Assembly: GCF_900104215.1 (NCBI RefSeq)
Contig: NZ_FMXO01000006.1
Coordinates: forward strand, 124,001-188,000
Length of the DNA: 64,000 bases
Reading direction: 5' to 3'
DNA from: Desulfonatronum thiosulfatophilum
Lineage (GTDB): Bacteria > Desulfobacterota > Desulfovibrionia > Desulfovibrionales > Desulfonatronaceae
This document shows, one piece after another, positions 30,883 through 38,105 of the stretch; the stretch's first letter is position 1, and each line of letters opens with the position of its first letter. The notes under the pieces were generated by a model. The model worked only from the letters and a program-made list of their open reading frames with translations. It did no database searches and was not told the DNA's origin. Position numbers and translations under genes: made by a program.

Positions 30883-30910
30883 TTGCCTTGCGTTTGCTTG
30901 GCCGTATAAA
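30883..30910 (+). promoter_or_regulatory. Candidate promoter of ybaB-recR
   Basis: TTGCCT (30883-30888), 16 bases, then TATAAA (30905-30910), about 60 bases before the AAGGAG and ATG of ybaB. It fits sigma-70 consensus moderately well. Confidence 0.4.
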
Positions 30911-30975
30911 GATCAAGGCATGTTGGACTCTCGGCTGATCGTTGCGATTTTTATAGCCTCAAGGAGATAATAATT

Positions 30976-31290
30976 ATGATGAAGGGAATGGGAGACTTGG
31001 TGCGCCAAGCCCAGATGATGCAAAACAAGATCAGCAAGTTGCAGGAAGAAGTCGGCAAGAGAACGGTGGAGGCGTCCGCGGGAGGGGGGATGGTTTCGGT
31101 GACCGCCAATGGCGCTCAGGAGGTTTTGGCCGTGAAGATTGATCCTGCCGTTGTCAATCCGGAAGACGTGGAAATGCTGCAGGACCTGGTTCTGGCCGCT
31201 GTGAACGAGGCCATGAAAAAGGCCGGGGATATGATGAAGGAAGAAATGGCCCAGGTTACCGGCGGATTGAAGATTCCGGGAATGTTCTAG
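30976..31290 (+). CDS. ybaB: YbaB/EbfC nucleoid-associated protein
   Basis: A 104-residue DNA-binding protein. MKGMGDLVRQAQMMQNKI and KIDPAVVNPEDVEMLQDL are typical. It lies between dnaX and recR, the order seen in most bacteria. A strong AAGGAG precedes the ATG at 30976. Confidence 0.93.
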   Translation: MMKGMGDLVRQAQMMQNKISKLQEEVGKRTVEASAGGGMVSVTANGAQEVLAVKIDPAVVNPEDVEMLQDLVLAAVNEAMKKAGDMMKEEMAQVTGGLKIPGMF

Positions 31291-31301
31291 GATTGTCTGG
31301 A

Positions 31302-31907
31302 GTGCGGGAACTGCCCCAGACCTTGCGGGTCGTTGTGGACCAGTTGGCCACGTTGCCGGGACTCGGTCCGAAGTCGGCCCTGCGCGTGGCCTTGACACTG
31401 CTTAAATGGCCCAAGGAAAGAACCATGGACCTGGGCCGCGGCATTCTTGAACTGCGGGACAAACTCTGTCTCTGCAGTTCATGTGCCGGAATTTCGGACC
31501 AGGATCCGTGCGCTATCTGTACGGATCCGGAACGGCGGCCCGAGCAGCTCTGCCTGGTCGCGGAATGGGATTCCATGCTGATCATGGAACAATCGGGAAT
31601 ATACAAAGGCATGTACCTCGTCCTGGGGGGGCTGTTGTCGCCTCTGGACGGGATCAAGCCAGAAAGTTTGGAAATGGTTCGATTGCGGGAAAAGTTGTCC
31701 CGGGATCAGGTGACGGAATTGATTTTAGCTCTGGGAACAACCATGGAGTCGGAAACCACCGGCTCGTACATCAAGAACCTTGTCGAGCGGGAATTCCCGC
31801 TCACCCAAGTGACTCGGCTCGCCCAGGGGATTCCGTTGGGCACGGACTTGAAATACATTGACAAGGAAACCCTTCGCCAATCCATAGCCTACCGCCAAAA
31901 AATCTGA
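31302..31907 (+). CDS. recR: Recombination mediator RecR
   Basis: A 201-residue RecF-pathway protein. It has the helix-hairpin-helix LPGLGPKSALR near the N-terminus, a zinc finger in the segment LCLCSSCAGISDQDPCAIC, and a Toprim domain with LCLVAEWDS and YLVLGGLLSPLDG. The usual ATG is missing. GTG at 31302 is nine bases after AGGA (31289-31292) and gives the usual length; a TTG at 31293 abuts the same AGGA and is less likely. It ends before a convergent peptidase gene. Confidence 0.92.
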   Translation: MRELPQTLRVVVDQLATLPGLGPKSALRVALTLLKWPKERTMDLGRGILELRDKLCLCSSCAGISDQDPCAICTDPERRPEQLCLVAEWDSMLIMEQSGIYKGMYLVLGGLLSPLDGIKPESLEMVRLREKLSRDQVTELILALGTTMESETTGSYIKNLVEREFPLTQVTRLAQGIPLGTDLKYIDKETLRQSIAYRQKI

Positions 31908-32107
31908 CATCAGCCAATCGGCTCGAGGACATGATCCGGACATTCAGCACTTGATACACAACAGAGATTCGGCATCCATTACCTCTGTTGCGCGGCATGT
32001 TATGATACCCGGAGACTCCGTCAGTGTTTGGATCAAAAGCCTAATAGGATTTACTCAGCCGGGCTGATTCCTATCCCGCAAGAGTTTGCAGAGTAGATAC
32101 GGCAAAT

Positions 32108-33562
32108 TCAATGCGGTTGAACAGGCGCATCCTGATCATCGATTCCGGCCAACACTTTTCCGGCCAGAGCAGCATAACGGGACTCGACATCAAGTACTGC
32201 CAGTTTGAACAGTTCCAGATCCTTTCCCGCCAATGTGCGGCCGGGAGGCGAGTTTACGGCGGCCGGATTGACGTGCTGGCCTCGCAGGTGGACTTCGTAA
32301 TGTAGATGCGGTCCCGTGGACATGCCGGTGGTGCCGACGTAGCCGATGACCTGCCCCTGCTTCACACGTTTTCCTTTTGTCATTCCCGAGGCCAAACGGC
32401 TCATATGGGCATACAAGGTGGTATAATCGTTGGGGTGGCGCATTTCCACGGTGATTCCGTAGTTGCCTTTGCGGCCGGCATGAGTGACAACGCCGTCTCC
32501 AGCGGCCATGATCGGCGTGCCAGAGGGGGCGGCAAAATCAAGACCTCGGTGCATCCGGCTGTAACCGAGGATCGGATGTCGACGCATGCCGTAGCCCGAG
32601 CTGAGTCTTGCGCCGTCGATGGGCGTGAGCATCAAGGTTTTTCTGACGCTCTGACCGCGTTCATTGAAAAAATCGGACTCTCCGTCCGGAGTCGTAAAGC
32701 GGTAAATTCGTAATGCTCTCCCACTGGTTTCCAATTTGGCGAAGAGCAGCGGACCTTCTCGCACGGCTTGACCCTGGTCATCCACTTGCTGTTCAAAAAG
32801 CGCTTCAAAGCGATCACCGGGATGAAGATCTCGCTGAAAGTCAATGTCGTAGGAAAGAGCGCGGATCATCTGTATCAACAGGGGGCTTGGCATACCAGCC
32901 TGCATGGCCGCCGCGTAGAGGCTGGACGTAATCTCCCCTTGAGCCGCGACCTGTTGCACCGATAGCTCCAGATGTTCTTCCTTGGCTAGAAAGACTTCTT
33001 CGTCTTCACGCAACACCATGACGTTTCTGTCCACATCAACCTGCATCCGCAGGCCGGCGAAGAGATCTTCCTCCAAGTCTTCGCCAGCAGGGCGAAACGT
33101 CAAGACAACTTCATGGCCGGGTCGCAATGCCCGAGGGTTGTATATTTCTTGCAGGGCGGACACGGCAGCATGCGCCTCCGAGCGGGCCAGACCGGCATCC
33201 AGCAGGATGCCCATCAACGTGTCCCCCCGGGCTACGCGCACGATGCGCTCCAGTACACTGTCGGAATCTTCCTCAAGGTTCTCTTCCACCACATCCAGCA
33301 GGTACTCATCGATTTCATTCACAAGAACGGGCGCTTGGCGTGAAGAATTTATTTGGATTTGTTTCACGGTATCGAGAGTCTGGGTAACGGTCAGAGTCGG
33401 ACCGTTTTCGTCTTTCGATGAGGATGGGAAAAGCATTAGCAGTTTTGGGAAGGCCAGAACCAGAAGGATTGCGAAAAAAATCGGTTTCCACCGGATTCGC
33501 TTTGGCTGGACGAGCTTTGACCGATAAACATAATTATTGCGATTCACGATTGCCTCCGGCAT
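32108..33562 (-). CDS. M23 family (LytM-type) cell-wall peptidase
   Basis: A 484-residue envelope protein related to MepM. One membrane helix (about 28-47) anchors it, followed by a LysM/OapA-like middle part (VRVARGDTLMGILLDAG). The C-terminal M23 zinc peptidase has metal ligands in HRGLDFAAPSGTP and HLHYEVH. Full metal-ligand conservation suggests an active endopeptidase cutting peptidoglycan cross-links. The gene is alone and convergent with recR. The 40 residues after the last motif are not conserved. Confidence 0.88.
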   Translation of the reverse strand: MPEAIVNRNNYVYRSKLVQPKRIRWKPIFFAILLVLAFPKLLMLFPSSSKDENGPTLTVTQTLDTVKQIQINSSRQAPVLVNEIDEYLLDVVEENLEEDSDSVLERIVRVARGDTLMGILLDAGLARSEAHAAVSALQEIYNPRALRPGHEVVLTFRPAGEDLEEDLFAGLRMQVDVDRNVMVLREDEEVFLAKEEHLELSVQQVAAQGEITSSLYAAAMQAGMPSPLLIQMIRALSYDIDFQRDLHPGDRFEALFEQQVDDQGQAVREGPLLFAKLETSGRALRIYRFTTPDGESDFFNERGQSVRKTLMLTPIDGARLSSGYGMRRHPILGYSRMHRGLDFAAPSGTPIMAAGDGVVTHAGRKGNYGITVEMRHPNDYTTLYAHMSRLASGMTKGKRVKQGQVIGYVGTTGMSTGPHLHYEVHLRGQHVNPAAVNSPPGRTLAGKDLELFKLAVLDVESRYAALAGKVLAGIDDQDAPVQPH

Positions 33563-33903
33563 GTAACAGTTCGCCTGGTCAGGAGCGGTTGGAATTCATA
33601 TGAGCGCATTTGTACGCAGAGTTGACGCCGAATTTAAATTTTGCCCCAAGCGCCAAAAAGTTAATGAAGTAATATGGGAGTGGATGCATCTATGGCTCCT
33701 TCGATTTGCTAACCAAAATTACCCGGTTGTGGCAAGCCTTGACATACGAATACGCTATCCCTGTAACAACCTCTGATAAAAAACAGGAGCTGATCCGGCT
33801 TGTCATGAAGGCTGGTCCTTCTTGATTGTCAGAATCAGGGTTCGCTCCAACATAGTATAACGGGCAGTATATTCATTAAGAGCATCAAAAGAGAAAAAAC
33901 ATC
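33563..33903. other. Divergent intergenic region with candidate promoter
   Basis: A 341-base region between the peptidase and the membrane protein. TTGACA (33739-33744), 17 bases, TGTAAC (33762-33767) could drive the plus-strand gene. I see no other structure. Confidence 0.4.
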
Positions 33904-34857
33904 ATGGATCTTGCGGAAATATGGAATTCTTTGGTGTGGCCGTTGGCCAGACTGACCATGTTCATCAGTCTTGGCTTGCTCATCGGACAATTGATCGAAG
34001 CAATGAACTGGACCAAAGTTGTTGCCGCCGGAGTTTCTCCTTTGCTGCGCCTTGGACGCCTTTCGGACATTGCCGGAGCAAGTTTCTCACTGGCATTTTT
34101 TTCTGGAATTTCAGCCAACTCCATGCTCGCGGATGCCTATGAGCAGGGCAGGATCAGTCGTCGTGAACTGATCATGAGCAACCTGTTCAACAGTTTGCCC
34201 ACGTATTTTTTGCACTTGCCCAGCGTTTTCTTCATTCTTGCGCCCCTGATCGGGGCCGCTGCAGTAACATATCTCGGACTGACGATCGGTTCGGCCGTAT
34301 TGCGCACGGTGTTTATTCTGCTCTTCTCCAGGTTTTTCCTTCCCGTGCCGAAGGAGCGTTGCGTTTCATGCCGTCTGGATGAAAAAGAAGCCGCGGGTTT
34401 TCGAGATATTTTCAAGCGCACCATGCAGCGTTTCAAAAAAAGAATCAGCCGTGTTCTGTATATGACCGTACCAATTTATATTCTGTTCTTTTTTCTGAAT
34501 CGTTGGGGCATGTTTTCGGCAATAGAACAATACATGTCTGAAAACCTTGGCTGGTTGTCATGGCTGCCACCCCAGGCAGTTGGCGTGGTTGTTTTTCAGA
34601 TGGTCGCCGAATTCTCCGCCGGCGCGGCTGCCGCCGGCGCTCTGCTTGCGGATGGCGCCTTGGCGCATAAAGAAGTGGTCCTCGCTTTGCTGGTGGGCAA
34701 TATTCTTTCCTCGCCCATGAGGGCCATCCGACATCAATTCCCGTATTATGCAGGCATTTTCAAACCGGGATTGGCAGCCAAGCTGATCTTCTGGAGTCAG
34801 GGATTGCGTGTCGCCAGTTTGATTTTTGTGGGAGTGGTTTATTTTCTTGTTGGCTAA
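33904..34857 (+). CDS. Nucleoside-recognition (SpmA/Gate-type) membrane protein
   Basis: A 317-residue polytopic protein with eight or nine hydrophobic segments. It carries the features of the nucleoside-recognition 'Gate' family: the segment GASFSLAFFSGISANSMLADA and, in the second half, AAAAGALLADG and VALLVGNILSSPMRAIRHQ. Two Cys (CVSC) sit in the central loop. Related proteins include SpmA/SpmB, whose function outside spore formers is unknown. It has no obvious partner gene here. Confidence 0.8.
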   Translation: MDLAEIWNSLVWPLARLTMFISLGLLIGQLIEAMNWTKVVAAGVSPLLRLGRLSDIAGASFSLAFFSGISANSMLADAYEQGRISRRELIMSNLFNSLPTYFLHLPSVFFILAPLIGAAAVTYLGLTIGSAVLRTVFILLFSRFFLPVPKERCVSCRLDEKEAAGFRDIFKRTMQRFKKRISRVLYMTVPIYILFFFLNRWGMFSAIEQYMSENLGWLSWLPPQAVGVVVFQMVAEFSAGAAAAGALLADGALAHKEVVLALLVGNILSSPMRAIRHQFPYYAGIFKPGLAAKLIFWSQGLRVASLIFVGVVYFLVG

Positions 34858-34951
34858 ACCAGACCAATCAAGTTTGGCCGTAACTCAAGAGACTTCTCAT
34901 GAGTCGAGGTATTGCTCAATGAGGCCGGGCAACCTATCGGGGGCCGTGCTG

Positions 34952-34980
34952 CCTGGATACCGGCCTTCGCCAGCATGACG
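34952..34980 (-). repeat. REP-like palindromic element, second copy
   Basis: On the minus strand it reads CGTCATGCTGGCG, AAGGCC and GGTATCCAGG, a diverged copy of the repeat at 5042-5071, with paired changes that keep part of the stem. Confidence 0.6.
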
Positions 34981-35016
34981 GAACGGAGTGGCGCGTTATC
35001 GAGTTCCTGCGATCTC

Positions 35017-35041
35017 ACCCCGGCGCTGGCCGGGGTCCAGG
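35017..35041 (+). repeat. REP-like palindromic element, third copy
   Basis: CCCCGGC, GCTG, GCCGGGG forms a perfect 7-base stem, followed by TCCAGG as in the other copies. It lies about 37 bases from the copy at 34952 and in the opposite orientation, forming a pair. Confidence 0.6.
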
Positions 35042-35079
35042 TGTTTGGTGTAGTTCAATTGCCCGGAGTTATTGGGTAG

Positions 35080-35298
35080 TTACGTGTCGAGCAGGTTCTG
35101 CCCCTTGAGAGAAAGCCGTGCATTTAGGATATCGACTTTTTCACTCAGTTTTTGTCGCTTCGTCGGGTTGATTTCCTGGTAGAGTTGCTTGAGCAAAAAA
35201 TTGCGGCAGTGAAACAGCGTATGTCGCTCTTCCTGTATGTGGACCATTTTGCCGCAGGTGGGACAGGCTCGAATGGGTGACTGTTGTAGTGGGGACAT
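35080..35298 (-). CDS. Small zinc-ribbon-like protein
   Basis: A 72-residue protein with CPTCGKMVHIQ near its N-terminus and an HC pair about 15 residues later, which together could bind one zinc. A charged helical part follows. It starts nine bases after the end of the receiver-TPR gene on the same strand, so it is probably co-transcribed. Not assigned to a known family. Confidence 0.55.
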   Translation of the reverse strand: MSPLQQSPIRACPTCGKMVHIQEERHTLFHCRNFLLKQLYQEINPTKRQKLSEKVDILNARLSLKGQNLLDT

Positions 35299-35306
35299 GG
35301 AGATTC

Positions 35307-36467
35307 TCAGGCTTGATGGAGAGACTCGACGTTTTTTTCCAGCCGCGCATTTTTATCATCCAACCATTCCACTTTTGTAAAAAATTTATAGAGCTCCAAC
35401 GCCTCTGAATGATTCTCGTTCAGGAACAAACACTCGCGAATGCTGGATAAGGCATCGCTGAATCTTTTCGAGAACATCTGGGCCTTGGCCAGATTATAAT
35501 AAATGTTCTCGTCCTTGGGCGTCAGCTTCAAGGCATTGATATAGGCATGGATGGCCTCAACGTACATTTTCTTGTGGCGCAATTCAATTCCCAATGTATT
35601 GTAGGCATTGGGCGCATGAATATCATATTTTGTGATTTTCGCGAAAATTCGTTTCACGTCGGCAAAGTTGTCCATCCGGGCATATTCGTCCGCGGCCTTT
35701 TGTAGATACAGCTGGCAGTTCTTCAAGTCCCCTTTTCCTTTGTACGACTCCGCAAGCCCCTCATACGCCTTGATGAAAAGATGATTCATCCGCAAGGCCT
35801 TGTTGAAGGCCACGATGGCCTTGCCGAATTTTCTCTCCATCAGAAACTGATTGCCCAGATCAAAATATTTACGGGCCTCGTCATGTTCGTCATTGGTGTT
35901 GCCCGCGACGATTTCCTCAAAACCTTCAATGGCCGCGGCATAATTGCCTGCATGAAGCTGGCTCTGGCCTTCGGCCAAAACTTCCTCATTGATGCAGATG
36001 GCGTCGGCTTCCTGTTTGACGCGCGCATGACGTGTCAATGTTTCCAGAGTGTATGGCCGGATGATAAAACCGGTACAACCCGCGGTGATGGTGTCAATGA
36101 CAAACCCTTCGTCGGAAGTGTCCGATATGACGATGAGGTTCATCGGCGTGCCACGAAGATATTTTCGAATTTGGAAAACCAGTTCATGGATGTGGCAACC
36201 TGAAACCGCGGAATCAAGAACGATGGTTTTGATGGAATTATGCCGAATATAATCCAGAACCGCGCTTGAGGAGGTCAGTCGGCAATTCAGGACCATGCCG
36301 ACTTTACGCAGATTTTCCCGGTCCAGCTCATAATTCGTTTCATTGGACGTCACCATCACATAGGACGGAAGGAGCTCGACTGCACTTACTGATGCGGGCA
36401 CTCGCTTCACTTCAGCCGGATGTGGCGCTTCCTTTGGCTTGGAGGACGTTAAAACAACTTTTTTCAT
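35307..36467 (-). CDS. Pseudo-receiver and TPR-repeat protein
   Basis: A 386-residue protein with a receiver-like domain (about 30-150) and then TPR repeats (about 160-370), such as AIVAFNKALRMNHLFIKAYEGLAESY. The receiver keeps an Asp at the phosphorylation position (TIVLDSAVSG) but lacks the paired acidic residues and has RPY where Lys-Pro is expected. It may work without phosphorylation, as a protein-binding module. The family matches response regulator/TPR proteins common in Desulfovibrio. The start is taken as the ATG at 36467; a TTG six codons earlier is also open. No histidine kinase is nearby. Confidence 0.8.
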   Translation of the reverse strand: MKKVVLTSSKPKEAPHPAEVKRVPASVSAVELLPSYVMVTSNETNYELDRENLRKVGMVLNCRLTSSSAVLDYIRHNSIKTIVLDSAVSGCHIHELVFQIRKYLRGTPMNLIVISDTSDEGFVIDTITAGCTGFIIRPYTLETLTRHARVKQEADAICINEEVLAEGQSQLHAGNYAAAIEGFEEIVAGNTNDEHDEARKYFDLGNQFLMERKFGKAIVAFNKALRMNHLFIKAYEGLAESYKGKGDLKNCQLYLQKAADEYARMDNFADVKRIFAKITKYDIHAPNAYNTLGIELRHKKMYVEAIHAYINALKLTPKDENIYYNLAKAQMFSKRFSDALSSIRECLFLNENHSEALELYKFFTKVEWLDDKNARLEKNVESLHQA

Positions 36468-36704
36468 GGGAGAGAGTTCAAACAAAATTGGTAGATGGTG
36501 GTGGTTGTCGAAAAATCGAATACTGAATGTCTAACACGGCCATATCCCCACGATCCGGTAGCTGGGCGGAAAAAGGTGCTTTCGATCTGTGGACAAAGCT
36601 TCAAAACAACAATGGCAGCATCACTACAGCATATTACATAAAAAAATCAAGGCCATGAATGTTAAACGTGTGTAACGTCGCGCTACCTCCTCAAGCGATC
36701 GTCA

Positions 36705-37391
36705 TCAATGCAATCGAAGCGGTTCACACTGTTCAAGTGACTGCAAGTAACGAAATGTGCGGGAATCCTTGGGCAGAACATTACTGTTCATGAGCCGGAC
36801 CAGGGCTTCCAGATCGTCTACGTCGGATATTTCTTCCAGAAGGAGAACCGTCAGGCCCGAACGTCGCAGTCGGATCAGCGTTGCATCGAGTACAGCGGGC
36901 GTGCTCCAGCGGATGTCGGTGAGCACGCCGTTTTGAAAGGATCTGGATTGCCGGCCGATCAGATAGAATCCGCCATCCGTGGCTGGACCAAGGACGACAT
37001 CATGGGACGCCAGGCCGGCAAAAGCCGCTTGAACGAGCCGGCCCGGCAGATCCGGCAGATCGCTGCCGAGCAAGACTGCCCGCTCAAAGCCGGCGTCAAA
37101 GGCCTGCGCAAAGGCGAAGTCCATTCTTGCGTCGAGCGTTTTGCCGTATTGAACCAGGAATGATCGATTCGGGCCAAGCCAAACCGCGAATTCTTGCGCC
37201 ATCGACGGTGGATCGATGCAGATCAGGACCTGCGCGGGAAGAGCGTCCAGCGTGGCCAAAACGTCCTGAACAAAGCATCGATACAAATCCACGGCCCTGG
37301 AATCGCCCAAAGTAGCGGCCAGGCGCGTCTTCACCCTCCCGGGCCGCGGGTATTTGACCATGACGATCACGCAGTCCTTTTGCCCGGTCAC
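36705..37391 (-). CDS. DUF2064 / TIGR04282 glycosyltransferase-like protein
   Basis: A 228-residue nucleotide-diphospho-sugar transferase-like protein of the DUF2064 type. Landmarks are VMVKYPRPGRVKTRLA, the DLPDLP acidic segment near VLLGSD, and GPATDGGFYLIG. It starts with GTG at 37391, overlapping the upstream glycosyltransferase stop (GTGA), a coupling that settles the start. TIGR04282 and TIGR04283 proteins are often named for arsenosugar biosynthesis, but no arsenic methyltransferase or radical SAM partner is adjacent, so the substrate is unknown. Confidence 0.85.
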   Translation of the reverse strand: MTGQKDCVIVMVKYPRPGRVKTRLAATLGDSRAVDLYRCFVQDVLATLDALPAQVLICIDPPSMAQEFAVWLGPNRSFLVQYGKTLDARMDFAFAQAFDAGFERAVLLGSDLPDLPGRLVQAAFAGLASHDVVLGPATDGGFYLIGRQSRSFQNGVLTDIRWSTPAVLDATLIRLRRSGLTVLLLEEISDVDDLEALVRLMNSNVLPKDSRTFRYLQSLEQCEPLRLH

Positions 37392-38092
37392 GGGGCACCC
37401 CTCGTACGATAGAATCGTTTGAGTCGTTCGGGTGAAACTCCGAAGCGATAGAGCAGCCGAATGGTCCAGTTGCGCAGGCTGCACCAGAGAACCCCCTCCT
37501 CTGCCCAACGCCGGCCGGATGTTTGCACTGTCGCTGCAAGCAGGGTGATGCGCCAGCTCTTTTGCCGTATTCGGCGCATCAGTTCCAGATCCTCCATCAA
37601 CGGAATATCCGGATAGCCTCCCAGGGCTTCAAAAGGTTCGCGGCGCATAAAAACGGCTTGATCACCGTAGGGGACTCCGGTCCATCTGGTACGCAGGTTG
37701 GCTGCCGCGGCAATGAGACGCAGACCGAATCCCGCCGGGGCAATCTCAAGGCTGAAAGCGCCGCCAACCACTGCCGGGTTCGCGAGAGCGCGGCGGATCA
37801 TCCTGCCGACATGCGGCGGCAAGCGTGTATCCGCATGCAGAAAGAGCAACACCTCCCCCCGGGAACGTTGCGCTCCGGCGTTCATTTGTCGTGCCCGCCC
37901 GAGATCGGACGCCACCAGAACAATGTCCGGATCATCAACAGCAGCGCTTGTTCGGCGCTCCGGGTCCCCGTCCGCAATCAAAATCTCCCAATCCTGAACT
38001 CCATCCTGAGCTTCCAACTGCTCCAGCAGCAAGCGGATTTGACGCTCCTCCCGGAAAACCGGAATGATGATCGAAAGCCAGGGAATGTTCAC
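37388..38092 (-). CDS. TIGR04283 family 2 glycosyltransferase
   Basis: A 234-residue GT-A fold transferase: WLSIIIPVFREERQI opens the fold, ILIADGDP is the first acidic motif, and LLFLHADTRLPP holds the D-x-D-like metal site. GGAFSLEI and ALGGYPDIPLMEDLELMRR, with its typical E-D, follow. It overlaps the downstream DUF2064 gene by four bases, and the two are a common pair across bacteria. The LonB-like gene ends 14 bases after... on the same strand it lies upstream, so all three may share a transcript. Confidence 0.87.
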   Translation of the reverse strand: MNIPWLSIIIPVFREERQIRLLLEQLEAQDGVQDWEILIADGDPERRTSAAVDDPDIVLVASDLGRARQMNAGAQRSRGEVLLFLHADTRLPPHVGRMIRRALANPAVVGGAFSLEIAPAGFGLRLIAAAANLRTRWTGVPYGDQAVFMRREPFEALGGYPDIPLMEDLELMRRIRQKSWRITLLAATVQTSGRRWAEEGVLWCSLRNWTIRLLYRFGVSPERLKRFYRTRGAP

Positions 38093-38105
38093 GAGAAGGG
38101 GTTGG

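Noticed and set aside
30976-31290. Alternative idea that the small gene is a frameshifted part of dnaX
   Set aside because: It is a full-length YbaB with its own AAGGAG and start.
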